Positions 1-8,453 of a DNA stretch of 8,622 bases are shown here, piece by piece. The notes under the pieces are model-generated. The model did not search any database, was not told where the DNA came from, and was given only the letters and a program-made list of their open reading frames with translations. The position numbers and the translations under genes are program-made. Origin of the DNA: an uncultured Pseudomonadota bacterium (lineage in GTDB: Bacteria > Pseudomonadota > Alphaproteobacteria > RUG11792). Location of the stretch: NCBI GenBank assembly GCA_902796745.1, contig CADBQC010000017.1, positions 1-8,622 on the forward strand. Reading direction: 5' to 3'. Numbering within the stretch: the first letter of the stretch is position 1; the number at the start of each line of letters is the position of its first letter.

Positions 1-2
1 CA

Positions 3-560
3 TATGATGAAGTCGTTGATGCAATATACAATGGAGAGGGTGATGTTGGTGTCGCAAATTTATCCTACACACCGAACAGAGCCCAAAAAGTTACGTTTTC
101 TTCGCCATATATCATCCAGAGCCAAATGCTCTTAATCAATAGAAAAGCAATGATGAATAAAAACGCGAGAAACTTAGCTGAAATTCTAAACATACCCAGT
201 GCTAAAATTGCAATTTTGAAAAACTCAAGTTACGAGATTTTTGTCAAAAGAATATTTCCCAACGCGCAAATACTAGGCAATCCTAGCCTAGAAAATGGTT
301 CTATAAAACAATTGCAACAAAATGAAGTGGTCGCAGTACTCGATGAAGATCTGCCGATTGGTATTTTACTAAGGTCACAGCCAACCCTTTTGCTAAGGTT
401 TTTACCAGTAATTTTGAGGGAACACAAAGACCCGATATCAGCGATAACGAGTACTAAAGAATATTCATTAAATTCATTTATTAACAAGTTTTTAGAAAAT
501 GAATATAAAGTTTTAACTGTAAATGAAATACTGAATATTTATAGGGATTACGTAAAATGA
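3..560 (+). CDS. Family 3 extracellular solute-binding protein, C-terminal part (5' end outside window)
   Basis: The frame is open from the left edge to the TGA at 558-560, giving 185 visible residues; the start and signal peptide lie upstream. Proteins of this family (SBP_bac_3) are periplasmic and bind amino acids or similar small solutes, usually for an ABC importer. What shows it: the segment GEGDVGVANLSYTPNR followed by VTFSSPYI (codons at about 48-113), which matches the family pattern of 'G..D....-L..T..R...V.FS.PY'. A second alpha/beta lobe follows, ending in a C-terminal helix pair. An internal ATG at 126 is not the start because the conserved motif lies before it. The stop overlaps the start of the cyclase gene by four bases (ATGA). 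No ABC permease or ATPase gene is visible; the nearest transporter is a symporter two genes on. In some bacteria this domain is fused to, or paired with, SDF-type carriers or sensors, so it may not serve an ABC system. Family certain, ligand unknown. Confidence 0.85.
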   Translation, partial: YDEVVDAIYNGEGDVGVANLSYTPNRAQKVTFSSPYIIQSQMLLINRKAMMNKNARNLAEILNIPSAKIAILKNSSYEIFVKRIFPNAQILGNPSLENGSIKQLQQNEVVAVLDEDLPIGILLRSQPTLLLRFLPVILREHKDPISAITSTKEYSLNSFINKFLENEYKVLTVNEILNIYRDYVK

Positions 561-2719
561 ACATTTTTAAAATGATTTTTTTTAAGAATAGAAAATTAAG
601 AACTGAAATTTTGATAACATTTTCGGTCTTGCTATTTGTTTTTGTAAGTTGTGAAATTTTATACTCATCCGATGCAAACAAAAAAATTGTTTTGCAGTTT
701 GAAAAGGAGTACTACTCTGACAAAATTTCATCAATGATTGCAAATTGGCTGAATTCATATTTTAGCCAAGTGGAACTCATAGCAAGTGTTTTATCTAAAA
801 ATAAGTTATTTGAACAGGATACTCCGATCAACGGCTTTGCAGACTTTGAGGAATTGTTCAAGGTTGCTTTAAGAAAAACGCAGTTTGCTTTGACCTTCCA
901 ACTAACGCTAAATGATGGCTCTATGCTCCAAGTTAGAAACGTCAAAAGGCAAACATCATTTCAGAAAAATTTATCCCATCCGTTGCCAGCCTATGCAACA
1001 TATGCTGTTCGGAAGATGGAACGCTCAGAAGAAGAAACAGGTATGTCCGAATCCTGGGAATACATGAATAGCGATTTTTCCCCCATCATTAAAGAAAATC
1101 TCCAGGCTGCACAATACGATCCAAGGGAGAGACAATGGTATGTTAACACAGTAATTAATAAAAAATCGCTATGGAGTGAACCATATATATTCAAGACATC
1201 AGAAGAAATTGGCATAACAATTTCTAATCCAATTTTTGTAGATGATAAGGTTCATGGAGTAATTTCTATCGATTTTTCGCTAATCGATTTTGGTGATTTG
1301 CTTAGCAAAGTTAAAACAACGGCTAATTCTTGTGTTAGGTTAATAAATGATAAAAACGAGATTGTCGCGTCCACCATTGATAATGAAAAAATAAAGCCGG
1401 CAAAAGGGAGTAAAGTTGCTACAAATAAGTTGCTAAAAGTTACGGATATAAATGATGAAATATTGCAGACTGCGACTAAAAATCTCATCGGTGCGAATGA
1501 AACACATGTCACCTACGAGATAAGCGATGGAAGAACCTTTATCGCATCAAAAAGAAGATTGCACAGTGTTCCATTTTCGATACTAATTATCTCGCCACAA
1601 TCCGATTTTACTGATGAGTTTAATCGCCTTCAGACAAATATGTTCTTGCTGTCGTTGTTTGTCTTTTTGTTCTCGTCTGTAATAATTCTGATGTTTTCAC
1701 ATAGAATATCGAAACCAATATCGCAACTTTGCAAATCGGCTATTGCTATTGGGAAAATGGATTTAAAAAATTGTCCGGAGCCTCCAAAATCCAGAATTTT
1801 TGAAGTAAAAGAACTGTCGTCAGCAGTAGAACTGATGAGAACAGGTATTTCTGCTTTTTCAAAATACACGCCAAAGGGAATAGTACATGAACTATTGAAA
1901 ACTGGGGGTGATGCAAGCATTGGAGGAATGACAAAAGAAGTAACAATGTTTTTCTCTGATATCGAAAAGTTTTCTACAGTTTCTGAAAAATTACCTGCTG
2001 AATACCTAATTTCTCATCTTTCCGAATATTTCGATGAATTAACCAAAATCATAGCGCAACATAACGGAATAATTGACAAATATATCGGAGATTCAATCAT
2101 GGCTATTTGGGGAGCGCCAAATCCCGATGAAGATCAGGTTATCAATGCATGCGAGGCAGCATTGGATTGCCAGCAAATGCTAAAACAATTGAAAGAGAAA
2201 TGGGTATCGCTAGGAAAACCACCGTTGCCAACTAGGATCGGGCTTCATTCTGGTTCAGCTATTGTTGGAAACGTCGGCTCTAATGACAGAATGAACTTTA
2301 CTGCTATTGGAAATGCTGTTGATATAGCCTCCAGTTTAGAAGGCATCAATAAAATTTATGGCACGTGGATTTTAGCCTCAGAGGCGGTAGAGCGTAAAGC
2401 TCGTGACAAAATTTTGTTCAGAGTCGTAGACAAAATTGCGGTTAATGGAAGCAATTCTGGTATCACAATTTTTGAACCACTATGTTCTCTGCAAAATGCT
2501 AATGATATGTATTATGCAATGCTGGAGCTTTGTTCAAAATCCAAGGAAGCATTTGAGTTATACCAAAACAAAAATTTTGAAGATGCTCTGAAATTGTACA
2601 CCGAAATATCAAAAACTTTCCCAGAAAAAGCCAATTCAATCAATGTTTTGGTAAAGCATTGCGAAGAATTTTTAGCACATCCACCGAAAAATTGGGACGG
2701 GATCAATCGGTTATGGTGA
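557..2719 (+). CDS. Membrane-bound class III adenylate/guanylate cyclase with periplasmic dCache sensor
   Basis: A 720-residue signalling enzyme expected to make cAMP from ATP in response to a periplasmic ligand. Order of parts: membrane segment at about 18-36; dCache domain at about 40-355, with YDPRERQWY at 187-195, Y210 and D239; second membrane segment at about 362-381; HAMP-like linker to about 435; class III cyclase domain at about 455-640; and a C-terminal extension ending NWDGINRLW, a tail also seen in other proteobacterial cyclases. In the catalytic domain the metal aspartates D468 and D512 and the adenine-selecting K508 and T582 are present, which favours ATP. The usual transition-state Asn and Arg (pattern VN.A.R) are D589 and S593, so activity may be low or altered. 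The start has AGGGA nine bases upstream and overlaps the binding-protein stop. The symporter gene follows after four bases. Family very sure; catalytic competence open. Confidence 0.93.
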   Translation: MNIFKMIFFKNRKLRTEILITFSVLLFVFVSCEILYSSDANKKIVLQFEKEYYSDKISSMIANWLNSYFSQVELIASVLSKNKLFEQDTPINGFADFEELFKVALRKTQFALTFQLTLNDGSMLQVRNVKRQTSFQKNLSHPLPAYATYAVRKMERSEEETGMSESWEYMNSDFSPIIKENLQAAQYDPRERQWYVNTVINKKSLWSEPYIFKTSEEIGITISNPIFVDDKVHGVISIDFSLIDFGDLLSKVKTTANSCVRLINDKNEIVASTIDNEKIKPAKGSKVATNKLLKVTDINDEILQTATKNLIGANETHVTYEISDGRTFIASKRRLHSVPFSILIISPQSDFTDEFNRLQTNMFLLSLFVFLFSSVIILMFSHRISKPISQLCKSAIAIGKMDLKNCPEPPKSRIFEVKELSSAVELMRTGISAFSKYTPKGIVHELLKTGGDASIGGMTKEVTMFFSDIEKFSTVSEKLPAEYLISHLSEYFDELTKIIAQHNGIIDKYIGDSIMAIWGAPNPDEDQVINACEAALDCQQMLKQLKEKWVSLGKPPLPTRIGLHSGSAIVGNVGSNDRMNFTAIGNAVDIASSLEGINKIYGTWILASEAVERKARDKILFRVVDKIAVNGSNSGITIFEPLCSLQNANDMYYAMLELCSKSKEAFELYQNKNFEDALKLYTEISKTFPEKANSINVLVKHCEEFLAHPPKNWDGINRLW

Positions 2720-2723
2720 AGAT

Positions 2724-4007
2724 ATGAAAATGTCTGGGAAAATATCAAAACTTTTGAGTAGCGGATACGCCACAATCATAGGAGCCATATGTGCAATTTT
2801 CATAGGTATATGTTTTCCAGAAGCAGGTAAATTATTCACATTACCCGGCAATATATTTTTAACTTTGATTTCTATATCTGTAATTCCAATTATATTTTCT
2901 TCAGTAACATGTAGCATTATAAAAATGATTTCTGATAAGATTGCTGAAATTACCGTATCTAAAATAATATTCACATTCACGAGTATACTAATTTTGGCAG
3001 GAGGTATCGGAATTCTAATTGGCATCAGCTCACATTCGGGCGAAACAATCATGAACTCAAAACTTATAGCGAATATGGTTTTTCAAGATGTGCAAAATTC
3101 CATTGCAGAAGTATCCATTTTTGATCCTCTTGATACCTTGAAAAAATTTTCCTTTGCTGATTTTATTTCAACTTTATTGCCTAAAAACCCATTCGCAGCA
3201 TTTGCAGAAGGAAACATAATCCAAATATTATCTGTTTCAATTCTTGTTGGATTTGCCATATCCCATCTGGATTCACAGAAACGCGAAATATCATTGAGGA
3301 GCTTAACTGTTCTTATGCAATCATTTAAAAAAATCCTAAAAATTCCGACTAAAATTCTCCCAATTGGAATGTTTTGTCTTCTTGCCAGCAATATATCAAA
3401 AGTAAATTTTGAAGATATGCTTGCAATGACTCGTTTTATATGTGGCTCATTCATTGCTTTTAGTGTTTTAATACTGCTCGCTTTATTCGTTTTTGCTATA
3501 TACAGCCCTATTGGTTTTCTTAAATCAATAAAATCGATAAAAGAGGCGATTATTATTGCCTTTTCAACATGTAGCAATCAGGCAACTCTGCCTTTTTTAA
3601 TTACTGCTTTAAGAGATAAATTCAGGCTAGCTGAACAAGCTGTAGATCTGGCTATTCCCCTTGGAATTACTATGTGTCGAGCAGGCAATGTTGCATACTA
3701 TGCTTTCGTATCAATCTTTATTGCCTCGGTATATAACCAGCCTCTTTCTATTTATGAGCAAGGCTTTATTATATTGGGTTCGATAATGACCAGTTTTGCA
3801 TCTTCAGGAGCAAACGGTATTATTGCGATCAGCATGATTTCAATAATCCTGGATCCTTTAAATCTTCCGATAAATTCTATCATTCTCATATTAGTAGCCG
3901 TAGATCCAATCATTGAGCCAGTCAGAACTATCACGTCTCTTATTATGAACGCTGCGGTGTCCTGCTTTATTATCAATGGAAAGAGGCGGAGGGTACAATG
4001 CAAATAA
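2724..4007 (+). CDS. DAACS/SDF-family dicarboxylate or amino-acid:cation symporter, divergent
   Basis: A 427-residue inner-membrane carrier of the family that includes GltP, DctA and GltPh; these take up acidic amino acids or C4 dicarboxylates with sodium or protons. It is highly hydrophobic throughout. Family landmarks are the re-entrant hairpin 1 motif CSNQATLP (283-290), the TM7 segment PLGITMCRAGN (312-322), hairpin 2 (about 353-375) and the TM8 segment with D394, E398 and R401. R401 falls where GltPh R397 holds the substrate carboxylate, so an anionic substrate is plausible. Unusually, the sodium motif NMDGT of TM7 reads CRAGN, and the TM8 positions equal to GltPh N401 and D405 are S405 and N409, so ion coupling probably differs from the model members. 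Start at 2724 or 2730: GGTGA at 2715-2719 lies 4 or 10 bases before them. The 3' end overlaps the next gene by 10 bases. Substrate inferred only. Confidence 0.88.
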   Translation: MKMSGKISKLLSSGYATIIGAICAIFIGICFPEAGKLFTLPGNIFLTLISISVIPIIFSSVTCSIIKMISDKIAEITVSKIIFTFTSILILAGGIGILIGISSHSGETIMNSKLIANMVFQDVQNSIAEVSIFDPLDTLKKFSFADFISTLLPKNPFAAFAEGNIIQILSVSILVGFAISHLDSQKREISLRSLTVLMQSFKKILKIPTKILPIGMFCLLASNISKVNFEDMLAMTRFICGSFIAFSVLILLALFVFAIYSPIGFLKSIKSIKEAIIIAFSTCSNQATLPFLITALRDKFRLAEQAVDLAIPLGITMCRAGNVAYYAFVSIFIASVYNQPLSIYEQGFIILGSIMTSFASSGANGIIAISMISIILDPLNLPINSIILILVAVDPIIEPVRTITSLIMNAAVSCFIINGKRRRVQCK

Positions 4008-5065
4008 ATGCTTTTCGGGCTATTAGATTTAATTCAGATTATTGGAATGTCTCTCCTCACTTCAATATGGATAATAGTGGCGATAAAGTGCAGCAAATCC
4101 AAAATACTCTGATGTACCTAAACTCTCAGATAGCAAACGGAATAGCCAAAATTGATGCAATTCCAGGGCTATATGTCCTTCGAACAACATCTAGCAAAAA
4201 ACAGGTTACCTCAATTATTGGCGAAATTGATTACAATGAAAAATCGGTTCTATTTATGAATGAAGGTATACATCCCCAAAAATTGGAACGTTACAAAGCA
4301 ATATTTCAGCAATTTAAAATTCAGACAAGCCCTGTATTAACGTTTTATAAAAATGGAACCTCAATAGAAGCAATTGTTACAGAAATATTAAATACTACGC
4401 CTACAATGAGCATACAAATAGATGGAATGCTATACGAATTATGGTATGTACACAATGCGCAAGAAATAAATAAAATCAAACAAGCACTAAAATCTATTGA
4501 TCGTTTATACATTGCGGATGGTCATCATAGATTTTCGTTATTCACAAGTGTAATTTCCAAAATTTCTGCGAAATTGATAATTTCTGTTACTGATGCGAAT
4601 TCAATACTTCTAAAAAGTTGCCACAGAGTCATTTGTGGATCAATTTCCGAAAATTGGCGCGAAAAAATTCTTCGATTCGGCAAACTCGAAAAAATCAATT
4701 CATTCGATAATATTGTCGGAAAGGTGGTTTTGGTTTTCTCAAATGGCGAAAATTTTACTATTGATTTCAGCGAGCGTGTTAATCATACAAATATTTTTGA
4801 TATTGTAAAAACAGACATTATTGAAATAGGCTTTGGTGTTAGAGAATACGATGAAAATGTTTTTCCTCTACCAGGCAATATTTCGGCAAGAGAAGCACAT
4901 AAAATATTTAATTTGTACAAAAACGCTACGGTAGCGATATTTGTACCAAGCATTGATGTCACAGATTTTTTGGATGTCATAGACAATGGGCACAAATTAC
5001 CAGCAACATCCACATGGTTTGAACCTAAAATCGTGGATGGTCTCATTTTGAGAAAATTTTCATAA
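3998..5065 (+). CDS. DUF1015 family protein
   Basis: A 355-residue soluble protein of the DUF1015 family (PF06245), whose biochemical function is not established. Seen in the sequence: an N-terminal AFRAIRFN close to the family's 'PF.ALRPN' opening; the hallmark YIADGHHRF at 171-179; the block 'EGIHPQKLERY' equivalent to the family's 'HE.T...K..DR'; and a C-terminal LPATSTWFEPKIVDGL, where the family typically has 'P.KST.F.PK...GL'. The family's conserved PYDV segment near residue 20 is not evident here (PHFNMDN instead), and the protein is shorter than the usual roughly 400 residues. The start is preceded by GGAGGG at 3988-3993, only four bases away, and lies inside the end of the symporter gene, so it is probably translated by coupling. 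Last gene of the presumed four-gene unit. Family confident; role unknown. Confidence 0.87.
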   Translation: MQINAFRAIRFNSDYWNVSPHFNMDNSGDKVQQIQNTLMYLNSQIANGIAKIDAIPGLYVLRTTSSKKQVTSIIGEIDYNEKSVLFMNEGIHPQKLERYKAIFQQFKIQTSPVLTFYKNGTSIEAIVTEILNTTPTMSIQIDGMLYELWYVHNAQEINKIKQALKSIDRLYIADGHHRFSLFTSVISKISAKLIISVTDANSILLKSCHRVICGSISENWREKILRFGKLEKINSFDNIVGKVVLVFSNGENFTIDFSERVNHTNIFDIVKTDIIEIGFGVREYDENVFPLPGNISAREAHKIFNLYKNATVAIFVPSIDVTDFLDVIDNGHKLPATSTWFEPKIVDGLILRKFS

Positions 5066-5068
5066 CTC

Positions 5069-5099
5069 TTGTTTCAATTCCTTTTGGAGATGTTATACT
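5069..5099 (+). promoter_or_regulatory. Candidate tdk promoter with extended -10
   Basis: TATACT at 5094-5099 is preceded by TGT, which makes an extended -10 element. The -35 is weak: TTGTTT at 5069-5074 (spacing 19) or TTTCAA at 5072-5077 (spacing 16). Transcription would start near 5106, leaving a leader of about 27 bases before the preferred tdk start. No terminator is visible between the DUF1015 stop and this site, so read-through from the upstream unit is also possible. Confidence 0.45.
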
Positions 5100-5132
5100 C
5101 GTTACAAATCTAGTATGTATCAGGGCATGAAC

Positions 5133-5711
5133 ATGGCAAAATTGTATTTCTATTATTCAGCAATGAACGCTGGCAAAACAACTAAGTTGCTACAGAGTAG
5201 TTTTAACTACAACGAGCGTGGAATGGATACAATTTTGTATACCTTCAGATTTGATAACAGGTTTGGTGAATCCAAGATCGCATCACGAATTGGTCTTGCA
5301 AAAAATTCATATACGTATGACAACAGCACTTCTCTGTTTGAAGATATAAAGAACAAGATAAGCAAAAAGACAGCCTGCGTTTTTATAGATGAAGCCCAAT
5401 TCTTGAGCAAGCAACAGGTTATGGATTTATGCAGAGTTGTTGATGAACTTGGAATTCCCGTCCTAGCTTATGGGTTGCGTACAGATTTTCTGGGAGAAGC
5501 ATTCGAAGGCAGTATGTATTTACTACTCTGGGCTGACGAGCTGATTGAAGTAAAAACTATATGTCATTGTGGCAAAAAGGCAACAATGAATGCAAAATTT
5601 GACGAAATGAAACATGTTATTAGAGCTGGAGAGCAAATCGACATTGGTGGCAACGAAAAATACACTTCTCTTTGCCGAAAACACTATTTTGAAGGCAATA
5701 TTGGGGAGTAA
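5133..5711 (+). CDS. tdk: Thymidine kinase (type II, TdK/TK1-like)
   Basis: A cytoplasmic salvage enzyme that phosphorylates thymidine to dTMP with ATP. The 192-residue product opens MAKLYFYYSAMNAGKTT, almost identical in wording to the enterobacterial enzyme. The P-loop is MNAGKTT at 11-17, the Walker B/catalytic motif DEAQF is at 86-90, and the substrate-loop region has YGLRTDF at 113-119. The structural zinc ligands appear as CHC at 144-146 and C181-x2-H184, followed by a short tail; E. coli TdK is slightly longer (205 residues). I prefer the ATG at 5133: AGGG at 5122-5125 lies seven bases before it and the protein start then coincides with known TdK proteins. ATGs at 5115 and 5127 are in frame but worse placed. 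It sits between two unrelated units and seems to have its own promoter. All active-site features look intact. Confidence 0.95.
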   Translation: MAKLYFYYSAMNAGKTTKLLQSSFNYNERGMDTILYTFRFDNRFGESKIASRIGLAKNSYTYDNSTSLFEDIKNKISKKTACVFIDEAQFLSKQQVMDLCRVVDELGIPVLAYGLRTDFLGEAFEGSMYLLLWADELIEVKTICHCGKKATMNAKFDEMKHVIRAGEQIDIGGNEKYTSLCRKHYFEGNIGE

Positions 5712-5720
5712 TAAACAGAT

Positions 5721-5764
5721 TTAAAAAAATATTTATTGACTAATGTGAGCTTGTGTCATAAACT
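5721..5764 (+). promoter_or_regulatory. groESL promoter (sigma70-like) with upstream A/T tract
   Basis: TTGACT at 5736-5741 and TAAACT at 5759-5764 are separated by 17 bases, a good housekeeping-sigma arrangement. The A/T-only run at 5721-5735 just before the -35 resembles an UP element. The -10 abuts the CIRCE operator, so a start near 5771 would fall inside the operator. No heat-shock-sigma type promoter was evident. Confidence 0.6.
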
Positions 5765-5789
5765 AGCACTCGAAAGGAGAGATTGCTAA
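5763..5789 (+). promoter_or_regulatory. CIRCE operator (HrcA binding site) before groES
   Basis: The left arm CTAGCACTC (5763-5771) and right arm GATTGCTAA (5781-5789) are separated by exactly nine bases. Against the consensus TTAGCACTC-N9-GAGTGCTAA each arm has one mismatch. CIRCE is the operator of the HrcA repressor, which controls groESL and sometimes dnaK in many bacteria including alphaproteobacteria. Position between the -10 and the groES start fits repression of initiation. The spacer holds most of the groES ribosome binding site. hrcA itself is not in the window. Confidence 0.9.
5773..5779 (+). promoter_or_regulatory. groES ribosome binding site inside the CIRCE loop
   Basis: AAAGGAG at 5773-5779 lies in the nine-base spacer of the CIRCE palindrome, 11 bases before the ATG at 5791. 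In the transcript the operator arms could pair and leave this purine run in the loop. It decides in favour of 5791 over the in-frame ATG at 5797, which would be 17 bases away. Confidence 0.7.
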
Positions 5790-5790
5790 T

Positions 5791-7736
<1,946 letters not shown>

Positions 7737-7747
7737 AATATACATAA

Positions 7748-7782
7748 AAGGGACGGTATTCCTGCCGTCCCGATGTTATTTT
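7748..7782 (+). terminator. Rho-independent-type terminator of groESL
   Basis: GGGACGGTA at 7750-7758 pairs with TGCCGTCCC at 7763-7771 around a TTCC tetraloop (nine pairs, one of them G-T). A modest T run (7776-7782, interrupted) follows. It begins 13 bases after the groEL stop. The opposite strand also carries a T-rich stretch after the hairpin, so it could work in both directions. Confidence 0.75.
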
Positions 7783-8208
7783 AAGTTACAATATTGTATT
7801 TTTAATGTATGTTGTAAAAGCGATTGCTTTATCGGTAGGCAAGTACCTATCTTCTTCCTCTTCGATTAAGCTCGTATCTTTGAGAAATTTTAGTCTGGTC
7901 GCAAATTGCCTCATTATAAATCTCTAACATAGTATTTTTGCTAATTGGGGGACAGCTAGTTATCAACGTTAGTGCCTGCAATTGACTTTTGTAGCTGAAG
8001 ATATGTAGGACTTCCTAACCGAATACTTTGCTCCACAAAAATTCCATTTATCGTAAAGTTTTTCATTTGCTGTTTTAATCAAGATGACAAGGATAAAATA
8101 ATAGAAGGTTTTAAACATCGTTTTACTAAAGAACAAATTTTAACGGGTCGAGAATTTTGCGATTTGCTAAAAATTAACTATATTCTAAATTTAAGGGGAC
8201 GAGATGCA
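7783..8208. other. Intergenic stretch with no recognisable gene; possible decayed coding DNA
   Basis: About 425 bases follow the groEL terminator without a gene I can identify. On the minus strand there are two short ATG-initiated frames, 7786-7914 (42 codons, ending YIKNTIL) and 7956-8066 (36 codons, starting MKNFTINGIF). A third minus-strand frame (about 7851-8010) is open between them and overlaps both. Read together with two frame changes they could be one broken gene of about 90-100 residues. I do not recognise its family, and no convincing ribosome binding site precedes either ATG. On the plus strand a frame open from 7999 runs into the next feature. No tRNA, rRNA, CRISPR or insertion-sequence end was seen. 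Confidence 0.35.
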
Positions 8209-8328
8209 ATGGATAATTTTTCTTATGTAATCGATGAGTTATCGAAGATTTGTGGAATGCGTGAATGTATACAAATGCAAAACCGCGCACATATCAATAA
8301 ATCTAAATTTTACGATACAGGAAAATGA
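8209..8328 (+). CDS. Small hypothetical protein, or 3' end of a broken longer gene
   Basis: A 39-codon frame starting MDNFSYVIDEL and ending KFYDTGK. The ATG has a good ribosome binding site, AAGGGGA at 8193-8199, nine bases upstream. The same frame stays open upstream to a stop at 7996-7998, giving 110 codons including the stop, with no ATG, GTG or well-placed TTG before 8209. That length is unlikely by chance in DNA of this composition, so this may be the surviving 3' part of a gene whose start has been lost. Composition (rich in Lys, Ile, Asn) matches neighbouring genes. It shows no membrane segment or motif I recognise. It lies 125 bases before dnaG on the same strand. Confidence 0.3.
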   Translation: MDNFSYVIDELSKICGMRECIQMQNRAHINKSKFYDTGK

Positions 8329-8331
8329 AGT

Positions 8332-8360
8332 CTTACATTCGATAAAAACAAATCTATATA
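8332..8360 (+). promoter_or_regulatory. Weak candidate promoter for dnaG
   Basis: CTTACA at 8332-8337 and TATATA at 8355-8360 are 17 bases apart. An alternative -10 is TATACT at 8369-8374, which sits in the string TTATACTCGT also found at the tdk promoter (5093-5102), but it has no clear -35. A small inverted repeat, TGGAG at 8377-8381 and CTCCA at 8389-8393, would lie in the leader. Evidence is compositional only. Confidence 0.25.
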
Positions 8361-8453
8361 TTTCACATTATACTCGTGGAGTATTCCGCTCCAGTTTGCG
8401 TATGTTACGTTAATTATGATAACTTGCTAATGAATAGAGGAAACGATTAGCTT

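Noticed and set aside
126..560. Treating the ATG at 126 as the start of the first gene
   Set aside because: The frame is open to the left edge and the conserved binding-protein motifs lie upstream of that ATG, so it is an internal Met in a gene cut by the window.
2711..3052. 113-codon minus-strand frame opposite the symporter N-terminus
   Set aside because: Antisense shadow of a well-supported gene, repetitive Ile/Met-rich composition and no family motif.
3083..3577. 164-codon open frame on the minus strand opposite the symporter gene
   Set aside because: It lies wholly antisense to a convincing membrane-protein gene and has no recognisable domain. Long antisense frames are expected opposite hydrophobic coding DNA.
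5710..5737. AATAAA...TTTATT inverted repeat after tdk as a possible terminator
   Set aside because: The stem is only A-T pairs with a long loop, and the second arm overlaps the groES -35 region. It is better read as an A/T-rich promoter upstream tract.
7834..7851. Six-pair hairpin GGTAGG/CCTATC downstream of groEL
   Set aside because: Short, contains a wobble pair, has no T run, and lies inside a possible minus-strand frame; no reason to call an RNA gene or terminator.
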